In this document: positions 16,905-25,102 of the stretch, one piece after another
Position numbering within the stretch: the stretch's first letter is position 1
Layout: each line of letters starts with the position of its first letter
Assembly (NCBI RefSeq): GCF_023150235.1
Contig: NZ_JAKLLH010000018.1
Location: 1-64,000, forward strand
Direction of reading: 5' to 3'
DNA: 64,000 nt
Source of the DNA: Azonexus sp.
GTDB taxonomy: Bacteria > Pseudomonadota > Gammaproteobacteria > Burkholderiales > Rhodocyclaceae
Translations under genes and position numbers: made by a program
The notes under the pieces: generated by a model
The model's input: only the letters and a program-made list of their open reading frames with translations
Databases searched by the model: none
Told to the model about the DNA's origin: nothing

Positions 16905-16940
16905 CGGCGGTTGACCGTGGCGATACACGGTCAACCGCCG
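16905..16940. repeat. Perfect 15-bp hairpin in the ABC/nirJ divergent region
   Basis: CGGCGGTTGACCGTG (16905-16919), loop GCGATA, CACGGTCAACCGCCG (16926-16940). The arms contain TTGACCGTG, one base from the TCGACCGTG half of the dispersed palindrome. A second half-site GTCGACCGTGG follows near 16960 after a T-rich stretch. It lies between divergent genes, so it is not an ordinary 3' terminator for either. Confidence 0.65.
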
Positions 16941-17092
16941 AAAAATGCCTTTTTTTGCCGTCGACCGTGGCATTGCGCATCGGGCAGCGGCTCAAGGTTG
17001 ACGCGCATCAATGTTGCAAAAGCCGCTCTGCCATTGAATACGGCCACGCCGCTAGCGAGGCCAGCCGGCGAGGTAAACCAGCAAGGAAACCC

Positions 17093-18232
17093 ATGTTCCG
17101 CATTTCGCAATTCATGCAGGAAATCACCGCCCCGACCCCGGTCGGGCCGCGCCGCAATCCGCCCGGTCCGGTCGTGATCTGGAATTTGATCCGCCGCTGC
17201 AACCTGACCTGCAAACACTGTTATTCGATTTCCGCCGATACCGAATTCGCCGGCGAATTGAGCTTGGCCGAGGTGGCGACGGTGATGGACGACCTCAAGG
17301 CCTTCCGCGTGCCGGTGCTGATCCTCTCCGGCGGCGAGCCGCTGCTGCGCCCGGACATCTTCGACATCGCCCAGCGGGCCAAGGCGCAGGGCTTTTACGT
17401 CGCGCTCTCGTCCAACGGCACGCTGATCGACGAAGGCAACATCGAGCGCATTGCCGAATGCGATTTCAACTACGTCGGCGTTTCGCTCGACGGGCTGGGC
17501 GCGACCCACGACAAATTCCGCCGCCTCGACGGTGCCTTCGACAAATCGCTGCACGGCATCCGCCTCTGCCGCGAGCTCGACCTCAAGATCGGCGTCCGCT
17601 ACACGATGACGCAGGACAACGCGCAGGACCTGCCCGGCCTGCTCAAGCTGATCGAGGACGAAGGCATCGACCGCTTCTACTTCTCGCACCTCAACTACGC
17701 CGGGCGCGGCAACAAGAACCGCAAGGACGACGCGCAGCACCAGCTCACCCGCTGGGCGATGGACCTGCTCTTCGACACCTGTCTCGACTACCAGCAGCGC
17801 GGCCTGCACAAGGAATTCACCACCGGCAACAACGACGCCGACGGCGCCTACTTTTTGCACTGGGTGCGCCGCCGCTTCCCGGCCAGTGCCGAACACATCG
17901 CCGCCAAGCTGGTGCAATGGGGCGGCAACGCTTCCGGGGTCAATGTCGCCAATATCGACAACCTGGGCAATGTGCACCCCGACACCATGTGGTGGCACCA
18001 CACCCTGGGCAATGTCCGCGAGCGGCCCTTCTCGCAGATCTGGAGCGACCTCTCCGACCCGCTGCTGGCCGGCCTCAAGCAGCACCCGCGCGCGGTCGAG
18101 GGCCGCTGCGCCGGCTGCGCCCATCTCGCCCGCTGCAACGGCAACACCCGCGTGCGCGCCCAACAACTGACCGGCAACCCCTGGGCGGAAGACCCCGGCT
18201 GCTACCTGAGCGACGAGGAGATCGCAGCATGA
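17093..18232 (+). CDS. nirJ: Heme d1 biosynthesis radical SAM protein NirJ
   Basis: A 379-residue radical SAM enzyme. The 4Fe-4S motif is C36-x3-C40-x2-C43 (RRCNLTCKHCYS), followed by LILSGGEPLLRPDIF and LSSNGTLID. The C-terminal region has more cysteines (CAGCAHLARCNGNTRVRA...PGCYL), as in SPASM-like second cluster domains. NirJ replaces two propionate side chains of didecarboxysiroheme by oxo groups. I chose the ATG at 17093, preceded by AAGGAAA. It overlaps nirN by 4 bp. It is on the same strand as nirS-nirH but separated by 8.3 kb of opposite-strand cyanophycin genes, so it must have its own promoter. Confidence 0.95.
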   Translation: MFRISQFMQEITAPTPVGPRRNPPGPVVIWNLIRRCNLTCKHCYSISADTEFAGELSLAEVATVMDDLKAFRVPVLILSGGEPLLRPDIFDIAQRAKAQGFYVALSSNGTLIDEGNIERIAECDFNYVGVSLDGLGATHDKFRRLDGAFDKSLHGIRLCRELDLKIGVRYTMTQDNAQDLPGLLKLIEDEGIDRFYFSHLNYAGRGNKNRKDDAQHQLTRWAMDLLFDTCLDYQQRGLHKEFTTGNNDADGAYFLHWVRRRFPASAEHIAAKLVQWGGNASGVNVANIDNLGNVHPDTMWWHHTLGNVRERPFSQIWSDLSDPLLAGLKQHPRAVEGRCAGCAHLARCNGNTRVRAQQLTGNPWAEDPGCYLSDEEIAA

Positions 18233-19854
18233 ACCTCAAGGAAATCACCAAGATCATGATCCCCGCCGGCTTTGCGCTGTGCTCGCTGCTGGCGCTGAGC
18301 GAACTGGCCCAGGCCGCCGATGCCCCTGTTGCCTCTGCGATGCCCGCTGCGCCCGCCGCCTACAAGGAGCACTGCGCTTCCTGCCACGGCGAGGCGCGGC
18401 TGGGCGGCATCGGCCCGGCGCTGCTGCCCGACAACCTGGCCCGCCTGCGCAAGGCCGAAGCCGAAAAGGTCATCCGCGAAAGCCGCCCGGCAACGCAAAT
18501 GCCGGCCTTTGGCGACAAGCTCTCGGCGGCCGAGGTCAAGGCCCTGGTCGAGTACATCTACACCCCGGTCAAGCCGCTGCCGGTGTGGGGCGAAAAAGAG
18601 ATTGCCGCCTCGCGCATCGTGCACGAAGCCCAGCCCCTGTCCAACCAGCCGGTGTTCAAGGCTGATCCGCTCAACCTCTTCGTCGTGGTCGAATCCGGTG
18701 ACCACCATGTCTCGGTGCTCGACGGCGACAAGCTCGAACGCATCCACCGCTTCCCTTCGCGCTACGCCCTGCACGGCGGCCCCAAGTTCTCACCGGATGG
18801 CCGCTACGTCTATTTCGCCTCGCGCGACGGCTGGGTCACCAAATACGACCTGTGGAACCTCAAGGTGATCAGCGAAGTCCGCGCCGGGATCAACACCCGC
18901 AACGCCGCCGTCTCCGGCGACGGCAAGTTCGTCGCGGTCGCCAACTACCTGCCGCACAGCCTGGTCATCCTCGACGCCGACCTCAATTTCGTGAAATCCA
19001 TCCCGGTTGGCGACAAGGACGGCAAAACCAGCTCGCGGGTCTCCGCCGTCTATGACGCCAGCCCGCGCCAGAGCTTTGTCGCCGCGCTCAAGGACGTCAA
19101 GGAAATCTGGGAAATCTCCTACAACCCGCAAGCGCCCGAAATCCCCGCCGGCATCATCCACGACTTCAAGTACCGCGAAGGCGCCTTTGTTCCCGGCTTC
19201 CTCAACCCGCAACGCAGCCAGACCGAGGACTACCTCGACGACTTCTATTTCACCCAGAACTACGACGAAGTGATGGGCGCCTCGCGCAACGACGCCAAGA
19301 CCGCGATCAGCGGCCAGGTCATCAATCTCGACGTGCGCAAGAAAATCGCCGACCTCGAACTGCCCGGCATGCCTCACCTTGGTTCCGGCATCAGCTGGAA
19401 ATGGAAGGACGCCGAAGGCCGGGAACGCACGGTAATGGCCACGCCCAATCTCAACCAGGGCCTGGTCAGCATCATCGACATGGCGACCTGGAAAACGATC
19501 AAGCAGATCAAGACCCGTGGCCCCGGCTTCTTCATGCGCAGCCACGAACTCAGCCGCTACGCCTGGACCGACGCGATGATGAGCCGCGAATTCAAGGACA
19601 CCATGCAGGTGATCGACAAGCAAAGCCTGGAAGTCGTGGCCGAACTCAAACCCGAGCCGGGCAAGACCTTCGCCCACGTCGAATTCACTCGCGACGGCAA
19701 GTACGTGCTCGCCAGCCTGCTCGAAATGGACGGCGCCTTGATCATCTACGATGCCGTCACACTCAAGGAAATCAAGCGTCTGCCGATGAAAAAGCCGGTC
19801 GGCAAATACAACGTCTGGAACAAGATCACCAAGTCGGAAGGGACCAGCCACTAA
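18229..19854 (+). CDS. nirN: NirN, dihydro-heme d1 dehydrogenase / d1 transfer protein
   Basis: A 541-residue periplasmic NirS paralogue. It has a signal peptide (cleavage near AQA|ADA, about residue 30), cytochrome c motif CASCH at 49-53 with PATQMPAFG as the axial Met segment, then a d1-type propeller (GRYVYFASRDGWVTKYDLWN, MPHLGSGISWKWKD, GPGFFMRSHELSRYAW). NirN is known to oxidise dihydro-heme d1 and to help pass d1 to NirS. The ATG overlaps the nirJ stop (ATGA). It ends the d1 set; a GC hairpin without a T-run follows. Confidence 0.95.
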   Translation: MNLKEITKIMIPAGFALCSLLALSELAQAADAPVASAMPAAPAAYKEHCASCHGEARLGGIGPALLPDNLARLRKAEAEKVIRESRPATQMPAFGDKLSAAEVKALVEYIYTPVKPLPVWGEKEIAASRIVHEAQPLSNQPVFKADPLNLFVVVESGDHHVSVLDGDKLERIHRFPSRYALHGGPKFSPDGRYVYFASRDGWVTKYDLWNLKVISEVRAGINTRNAAVSGDGKFVAVANYLPHSLVILDADLNFVKSIPVGDKDGKTSSRVSAVYDASPRQSFVAALKDVKEIWEISYNPQAPEIPAGIIHDFKYREGAFVPGFLNPQRSQTEDYLDDFYFTQNYDEVMGASRNDAKTAISGQVINLDVRKKIADLELPGMPHLGSGISWKWKDAEGRERTVMATPNLNQGLVSIIDMATWKTIKQIKTRGPGFFMRSHELSRYAWTDAMMSREFKDTMQVIDKQSLEVVAELKPEPGKTFAHVEFTRDGKYVLASLLEMDGALIIYDAVTLKEIKRLPMKKPVGKYNVWNKITKSEGTSH

Positions 19855-19862
19855 GGAGCGAC

Positions 19863-19883
19863 GCGGGGCCAGCGGCGCCCCGC
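19863..19883 (+). terminator. Possible hairpin after nirN
   Basis: GCGGGGC (19863-19869) pairs with GCCCCGC (19877-19883), 8 bp after the nirN stop. No T-run follows (CGCCGCCAGAAAAAC), so termination strength is doubtful. Confidence 0.4.
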
Positions 19884-20027
19884 CGCCGCCAGAAAAACAA
19901 CACTCTCAGAATAATTCCCTATCCGGATCATGGATATTTCCCCCTCAGCCAATGTATGTGGGACACTCAGGCGTAAGTCAGGAATATCCAAAAACAAGTT
20001 GGACATTGCAGAAACCGGGGGGCAAAA

Positions 20028-21917
20028 ATGCGCAACGCAGTTGCTTTTATTCTGTCGACCGCGCTCGCCACGCTAACTGGCTGTGCGACACCGCCGCAGC
20101 TTGTTGGTGAGTCCTCCGCCCCCTCTCCCGCCCCCGAAAAGGGAATGGCCTTGCTGGCTTCCGGTCAAGCTAGGCAGGCCAACGAAGAAATCAATCGGGC
20201 ATTGGCGCTAAGCCCTTCCGACGCCAATCTGCATTTTCTCAATGCGCTGTCGTATCGCTTGCTTGCCCGCGACAAGGGCCAGGCCGTCACTGAACTGGAA
20301 GAAACGGGGTATCGACTGGCCCTGGAATTCGATCCCGAGCACTGGTTGGCGGCATGGCATCTTGGCCTGCTGCAGATCGAGCAGCGCCAGTACGGCGATG
20401 CCCGAAAGTCCCTGGTCAAGGCTGCCCGGCTGCGTCCGCGCAATCCAGACATTCAGCTCGCACTTGCCGGATCCGCCTATCTGGCAAGCGATGCACCCGT
20501 TGCCTTGCTGGCGGCGGAAAAAACACTGGCACTGCGGCCCAGAGACCCGGAGGCTTTGCGTGTTGCCGCCCTGGCGAGTGCCGCGCTGGATATGGAATCG
20601 GGTGCCTTGGCATTTGCCGAGCGTTTGCGCGAGATCAATCCCGCAGAGGGGGAAATTGTTGCCGAACGACTTGATACATGGAAAAACACCGTGGCACAGG
20701 CTAGTCCGGCCAATGATCCGCCGACAGTGATAGCACCCTATACCCCGCCCGACTCAGGATTTTCACCTCCGCCTGTCGTGCCCATCGAACAAGGCCCCGT
20801 AGCCAGCGGCTGGAGCGATTGCGTCCAGACAAGTTCGCCCAGCACGGTGAGCGGAAACTGGACGACGGGAAATACCAGCAGCAACTGGAGCAGCAGTTGG
20901 GGCAATACCAGCGCAGATGCAACCGAGCGCCTGGCCGCCTTGCCGGCACCCTGCAAGGGCCAGCCCTTGCCACGCATGGTGGCGGTCGATGCAACCATCA
21001 TCCGTACCCAGGAAACATCGGGATACACCCAGGGCGTGAATCTCCTCGACGGCCTGAAAATCGTGCTCAGCGGCAGCCGCGTGACCACCACTAGCCGATC
21101 AGATAGTGGAAACAACCGCAGCACGGTGGTCACCCGAAATTTCGGCCTTCCCTCCGCGGGCATCAACTACTCGTTAAACATATTCAATGCTGCCGACACG
21201 GCCACGGACGTCATCGCCCGCCCCAGCTTGCTGGCACTGGATCGCACCCCCGCTACCTTCTTTTCCGGTGCCACGATTTCTGTCGCGCTGACGGGGCAGT
21301 ACGGCGGCTCTCTCTCGGATAAAAACGTAGGGGTCAGCCTCTCGGTAACCCCCACCTTCATCGACGATCAGCGCTTGTTACTCTCGGTCAAAGGGGCGCG
21401 CTCTTTTATCGAACCGACCCAATTCGACGGCTTTGATCAGGCGATGACCTCGACCAACAACACCGTGTCGACCAACGTCATCATGCAGTTTGGCGAAACG
21501 CTCATTCTTTCCGGGTTGCGTGAACGCGAGAGCATCAAGACGAAAAAGGGCGTCCCGCTGCTCCGCGACATCCCATTGGTGCAGAACTTTTTTTCCACGA
21601 TTTCGGATTCGGACTACGCAAAACATGTACTGATTTTGCTGACCCCGCGCAAGCCGGCCTCCTTCAACGAAATTGCACACAGCGCCAACGCCTATCGGCG
21701 TTCCCCCGGTTTTCAGGTCGAACAAGACGATGCCAGCCTCGAGGCCCTTGGCACGCTGCGCACACGCCGCCCGAACATGGAAACGATCATGGCCAAGATG
21801 CAGCTCAGCCACTACCGCCACGAGTTTCGCAGTGGTGATCTATCGAAACGGCGCTTTGCCCCCAGTCCTTCGCTACAGCGTGTTTTCCAGGACTTGCGTC
21901 GATTGATTTATTTTTAA
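20028..21917 (+). CDS. TPR-secretin fusion lipoprotein
   Basis: The 629-residue protein has a lipobox (LATLTGC, Cys19). Residues about 38-215 are helical TPR-like repeats (AGSAYLASDAPVALLAAEKTLALRPRDPEAL is one). A Ser/Asn/Thr/Trp-rich linker (about 264-300) follows. From about 325 comes a secretin-family beta domain: PRMVAVDATIIRTQE, VIARPSLLALDRTPATFF, VSLSVTPTFIDDQRLLL and the signature-like GVPLLRDIPLVQNFFS near 506-521. Secretins form outer-membrane rings for type II/III secretion and type IV pili; lipoprotein secretins occur in type IVb pilus systems. No pilus or secretion ATPase genes are nearby, only the Cys-loop protein downstream. The function is unassigned. Confidence 0.8.
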   Translation: MRNAVAFILSTALATLTGCATPPQLVGESSAPSPAPEKGMALLASGQARQANEEINRALALSPSDANLHFLNALSYRLLARDKGQAVTELEETGYRLALEFDPEHWLAAWHLGLLQIEQRQYGDARKSLVKAARLRPRNPDIQLALAGSAYLASDAPVALLAAEKTLALRPRDPEALRVAALASAALDMESGALAFAERLREINPAEGEIVAERLDTWKNTVAQASPANDPPTVIAPYTPPDSGFSPPPVVPIEQGPVASGWSDCVQTSSPSTVSGNWTTGNTSSNWSSSWGNTSADATERLAALPAPCKGQPLPRMVAVDATIIRTQETSGYTQGVNLLDGLKIVLSGSRVTTTSRSDSGNNRSTVVTRNFGLPSAGINYSLNIFNAADTATDVIARPSLLALDRTPATFFSGATISVALTGQYGGSLSDKNVGVSLSVTPTFIDDQRLLLSVKGARSFIEPTQFDGFDQAMTSTNNTVSTNVIMQFGETLILSGLRERESIKTKKGVPLLRDIPLVQNFFSTISDSDYAKHVLILLTPRKPASFNEIAHSANAYRRSPGFQVEQDDASLEALGTLRTRRPNMETIMAKMQLSHYRHEFRSGDLSKRRFAPSPSLQRVFQDLRRLIYF

Positions 21918-22047
21918 GCACAGAGCGCGGCCGGTTCGGCAAGAGCAAAGCACGAAAAACTGCGCCCTCCCCACTTCAAACCGCTATCCAGACGTTTCAT
22001 TCTTGATTTAACGGCTTTTCATGTAGCACTGATACAAGGGGACGAAA

Positions 22048-23526
22048 ATGAAAAAACTACGTTTTTCAGCCTGCCAGGCCAGCGCCTGTCTATGGCTGTC
22101 CGTCATGGCGTTTGCCTCGCCAGCCCACGCGCAACAAGCACAGGGTCAGGGTCAGGAAACGCCTTATACCCAGGCTGCGACGGCATTCTTCGCCGAGACC
22201 GAAGTCTTTGGTACTCAATCCAGTCTGCTCATCGACAACACGCAAGAAATTGACAACGCCTTATTGACTCTGGAAAACATCCTGTCCCTGCAACACAAAG
22301 CCGCCATGGCCCTGAAACAGCTGGACAATACGCTGACCACTACACAGCAGATGATCGTGGTGGCAAAACAAATCCCGCAGACCAGGGCGCAAGCGGAAAA
22401 ACTGGAAGTCAATCTCAATACCATACACCCCGGCATCACCCGGGCAGCCATCTCTGCCGAAAAAGTGGATATCGCCCTGGAGCCGACCAGGACAGCAACC
22501 ACCAAAGCGGAAAGGGCCGCCGAAACAGCCCTGGATTACGAAAGCAAGCTGCGCGATTTCGGGCTGGCCTACATTGACCAGGTCGAAAACCTGACGCAGT
22601 GCGTTGAGGCGCATCCGCCCATGGAGCCGCCGGCCACCGGCCTGCTCGGCCGTTCACGGGATGTCTTCAGCCGGCTGGACAAGGGGATGACGATTGCCAA
22701 TCAGACCTATGCCAATACCGTCGGCGCACCCGCCAAAGCAGTGCATGCCACCATTGCGGAAATCAGCAAGCAGGTTCGGCAACTGGAACAGATGCTGGCG
22801 GCCATCACCGCCCTGCAAAACCAGCTCCAGCCACTGAACGAACCCTTGGCCGAGCTCAAGAAAATTCTTGATCAATCCCTTGGTTTTTCCTTCCCGTATC
22901 CGTGTGGCGCCAAAATGTGCTCGCAAAGTACGCCCTATCCTTGCGGTGTCAAAACCTGCAAAGGCAGCTGGGGGGTGCGTTATCCCTGCGGCACCAAGAT
23001 CTGTCACAAGGAAGTTCCCTTCCCGTGCGGCGTCAACACCTGCAATGCCAGTGCAAACATGTCCGTGAGTGTTGCCCTGAACGGTGCGGATGCGATCGAA
23101 CACAAGATCGAAGCAATCTTGAGTTCCGCCGCCTGGACGGCACTGAAGACCATCGGCGTCAAACAATATGTCGACCAAATCAGCCATCAGGCCGATTCCT
23201 TGTTGAACCCTGTGCTGGGGAGACTACATCTGGATATTTCCCCCAATCTACCGAATCTGGAAGTCTCTTTGAATGGCAACATGCTGGCTGAAGCACTGCC
23301 GCAATTCAATCTGCTGGCGCAAAAGATGACTGATTTCATTGCTGTCATCGATATGCGAAACAACGTTTTCGCCCCGGAAGTGGCAAATCTGAATGCGCTG
23401 CAAGTCGACATCAACAATGGCATGCGGATGAATGCTTGTGCCGCCCCGGCAAAATTGCTGAGAGCCGTACCGCAACAACAGCGGATTGACTGGAGAACGG
23501 GACGCCCGTACGTCAATATCCGCTAA
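22048..23526 (+). CDS. Secreted coiled-coil-like protein with four [YF]PCGxxxC loops
   Basis: I do not recognise this 492-residue protein. A signal peptide ends near AHA|QQ (residue 28). Residues about 50-275 are Ala/Leu/Gln/Thr-rich and probably helical or coiled coil (for example AALQNQLQPLNEPLAELKKIL at reduced length). Residues 284-332 hold four tandem loops: YPCGAKMC (284-291), YPCGVKTC (297-304), YPCGTKIC (312-319) and FPCGVNTC (325-332), each a CX4C pair with spacings of 13, 15 and 13. A helical C-terminal part follows. The gene is 130 bp after the TPR-secretin gene, has no other neighbour on its strand, and is closed by a strong terminator, so the pair looks like one unit. Confidence 0.8.
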   Translation: MKKLRFSACQASACLWLSVMAFASPAHAQQAQGQGQETPYTQAATAFFAETEVFGTQSSLLIDNTQEIDNALLTLENILSLQHKAAMALKQLDNTLTTTQQMIVVAKQIPQTRAQAEKLEVNLNTIHPGITRAAISAEKVDIALEPTRTATTKAERAAETALDYESKLRDFGLAYIDQVENLTQCVEAHPPMEPPATGLLGRSRDVFSRLDKGMTIANQTYANTVGAPAKAVHATIAEISKQVRQLEQMLAAITALQNQLQPLNEPLAELKKILDQSLGFSFPYPCGAKMCSQSTPYPCGVKTCKGSWGVRYPCGTKICHKEVPFPCGVNTCNASANMSVSVALNGADAIEHKIEAILSSAAWTALKTIGVKQYVDQISHQADSLLNPVLGRLHLDISPNLPNLEVSLNGNMLAEALPQFNLLAQKMTDFIAVIDMRNNVFAPEVANLNALQVDINNGMRMNACAAPAKLLRAVPQQQRIDWRTGRPYVNIR

Positions 23527-23577
23527 CACGCATCATTCTGGATGCCTGTTGAAGAAGCCATGGTGCCAAGGCTTCGG

Positions 23578-23617
23578 ACGGCTGATTTCCGCTACTGGAA
23601 ATCAGCCGTTTTTTTGT
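23578..23617 (+). terminator. Strong intrinsic terminator after the secretin module
   Basis: ACGGCTGATTTCC (23578-23590), loop GCTACT, GGAAATCAGCCGT (23597-23609), then seven or more Ts. A perfect 13-bp stem, 52 bp after the preceding stop. Confidence 0.92.
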
Positions 23618-23700
23618 TTTTTGCACTCACATGACAAACCGGTATCTTCAAGCAGGCTTTTGGTTTTTTTGACGGTGATCTGATGGCCGTTTTTGCTCTA

Positions 23701-23720
23701 AACCACGGTCGACCGTGGTT
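23701..23720. repeat. Dispersed palindrome, 20-bp perfect copy
   Basis: AACCACGGTCGACCGTGGTT is a perfect 20-bp palindrome centred on GTCGAC. It is intergenic, between the terminator at 23578 and the intron-like remnant. It has no loop, so it is more like a dimeric protein site than an RNA hairpin. Confidence 0.8.
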
Positions 23721-23755
23721 TTTGGAAGAAACTGACCGTTCGCAGTAACAGCAGT

Positions 23756-24070
23756 AAATCTAGCGGGTTGAAGTCCCGTCCGGGGAGTTGTCCGTGCGCC
23801 CCGGTAGCATGAGGAAGCGGTGTCGTGGTGACACGGGGTCGTGAGTTTCCAAACAGCAAGAGAGCAGGCCGTAACGCAAGTGAACCTATGAGTAGCCTCG
23901 TAAACGAAGTGGAGAAGCCGACCCTGTGGTCAGAAGGGGAAGGCCGTTGGGTGGGTGCTGGAATAACGGAAGTGGCACCCGTCGACTCCCGGGGTAGCAG
24001 GGACGGCATGTTCTTGAAGATTTATTGCCCAGTGCTGGAGACCCGTCTGCGGGGGTGGCCCCCTGGGTCA
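23756..24070 (+). mobile_element. Group II intron-like structured RNA remnant, no reverse transcriptase
   Basis: Boundaries are approximate. The stretch is full of short hairpins (GCGGG-TTGAAGT-CCCG near 23763; GTGTCG-TGG-TGACAC near 23820; GGGTGC...GCACCC near 23950) and contains GTGCGCC (23794), GCCGTAACGCAAGTGAACC and CTCGTAAACGAAGTGGAG, which I recognise as typical of bacterial group II intron domain I. No intron-encoded protein follows, and the next gene is on the other strand 220 bp away, so it is a 5' fragment. An open frame across it (about 83 codons) is not a real gene. Confidence 0.6.
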
Positions 24071-24288
24071 GAATAGTTGTCGCTTCGATAGAATCTTGGG
24101 AGAAAACTGACCCCGGCCCCTTTGGTTGCGGCCCCTTTGGTTGATGCTTTGGTTGATGGCCGAATCGGGTATTGGCATCAACGATCAATTGTTGCCGAAC
24201 CTTTGTCGTGTCCGCTTTGAGTCCAACCAGTAGATGGCAGCAGGTAGCAGACAATTCTTTCCGTATCCCACTGAGTGGCATTGGACTC
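24071..24288. other. Non-coding stretch with CCCCTTTGGTT repeats
   Basis: No gene is seen. Near 24107-24140 ACTGACCCCGGCCCCTTTGG and a second CCCCTTTGGTT resemble the TGACCCTGACCCCTTT tracts of the 62.8-63.6 kb accessory region. This suggests debris of the same repeat/mobile-element family beside the intron remnant. Confidence 0.5.
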
Positions 24289-24732
24289 TCACCCCGCCAA
24301 ACGGCCCCGCAACCTTCCCGCATACTCCTCCAGCACCTCCCTCGGCGGGTTCTTTCTCGGCCAGGAGAGGGCGATGCCGTCGTTGCCGTGGCGGGGGACG
24401 ACGTGCAGGTGGAAGTGGAAGACGGTTTGGTCGCCTTCCTTGCCGTTGGCTTGCAGCAGGGTGATGCCGGGCGGGTCGAAGCTGGCTGTGAGCGCCTGCG
24501 CGATACGCTGCGCGGTTTGCATCGCGGCGCCGGCTTCTTCCGGGGTCAGGTCGAGCAGGGTGGCGGCGTGGCGTTTGACGGCGACCAGCACATGGCCGGG
24601 GTTGACCTGGCCGATGTCCATGAAGGCCAGCGTCAGTTCGTCTTCATAGACCTTGGCGGCGGGGATTTCGCCGGCGATCAGGCGGCAGAAAATGCATTCG
24701 CCGGGTGGCGAGGTATCAACAAACATCGGCAT
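24289..24732 (-). CDS. HIT-family hydrolase
   Basis: The 147-residue protein has the histidine triad HFHLHVVP near its C-terminus, the N-terminal CIFCRLIAGEIPAAKVYED and VNPGHVLVAVKRH, as in Hint/HIT nucleotide phosphoramidases and AMP-lysine-type hydrolases. The substrate in this organism is unknown. I chose the ATG at 24732, with GAGGAG about 8 nt upstream; ATG 24726 is the alternative. An upstream in-frame extension crosses a dispersed palindrome and has no family likeness. It is monocistronic. Confidence 0.9.
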   Translation of the reverse strand: MPMFVDTSPPGECIFCRLIAGEIPAAKVYEDELTLAFMDIGQVNPGHVLVAVKRHAATLLDLTPEEAGAAMQTAQRIAQALTASFDPPGITLLQANGKEGDQTVFHFHLHVVPRHGNDGIALSWPRKNPPREVLEEYAGRLRGRLAG

Positions 24733-25102
24733 GCGGCAGGCTCCTCGGGGGGGATGAGTTTGGCTTGATTTTAGCCGCCCGGCATGGCGTGGTTTTTGAT
24801 TTTTCTCACGGTCGACCGTGTGCGGGGCAAAAAAGCGCATTTCCGCTTCCCTCGGCGGCTTGCCGCTTTCTCCGCCGGCGCATTTTTGCCTGGCGGGCAA
24901 CTGTGCGGGTTGATTACATATTTGCCTGTAACTGTGCGCAAGGAATAGCCGCGCAACTGTTACCGAGGCGGCTTTTCTCCTCATGTTTTACTGACGTCGT
25001 TGGGTATGTCTGTGTTTTGATGCGGATTTTCTGTATCTGAACGACCGTTTTCCGCATACGCGGGTGCATGCCCATCGCTACGCAATCTTATAGGGGTGAA
25101 AA
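24733..25102. other. Intergenic region upstream of nosZ
   Basis: 370 bp between the divergent HIT and nosZ genes. It holds a palindrome copy at 24807 and the nosZ ribosome-binding site AGGGGTGA (about 25092). FNR half-sites TTGAT occur at 24910 and 25018, but neither has the second ATCAA half (TTGAT-GCGG-ATTTT at best), so no FNR-type box is supported. Confidence 0.5.
24807..24820. repeat. Dispersed palindrome CACGGTCGACCGTG (copy upstream of nosZ)
   Basis: Perfect 14-bp copy in the HIT/nosZ intergenic region, preceded by GATTTTTCT and followed by GCAAAAAAGCGC, the same kind of T-rich/A-rich flanks as other copies. Confidence 0.75.

Noticed and set aside
23825-24076. 83-codon protein-coding gene
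   Set aside because: The sequence is packed with RNA hairpins and group II intron-like blocks; the frame has no domain and is best explained as non-coding.
24905-25031. FNR-type box upstream of nosZ
   Set aside because: TTGAT half-sites at 24910 and 25018 lack the opposite half (TTGAT-TACA-TATTT and TTGAT-GCGG-ATTTT), so no complete box is supported.
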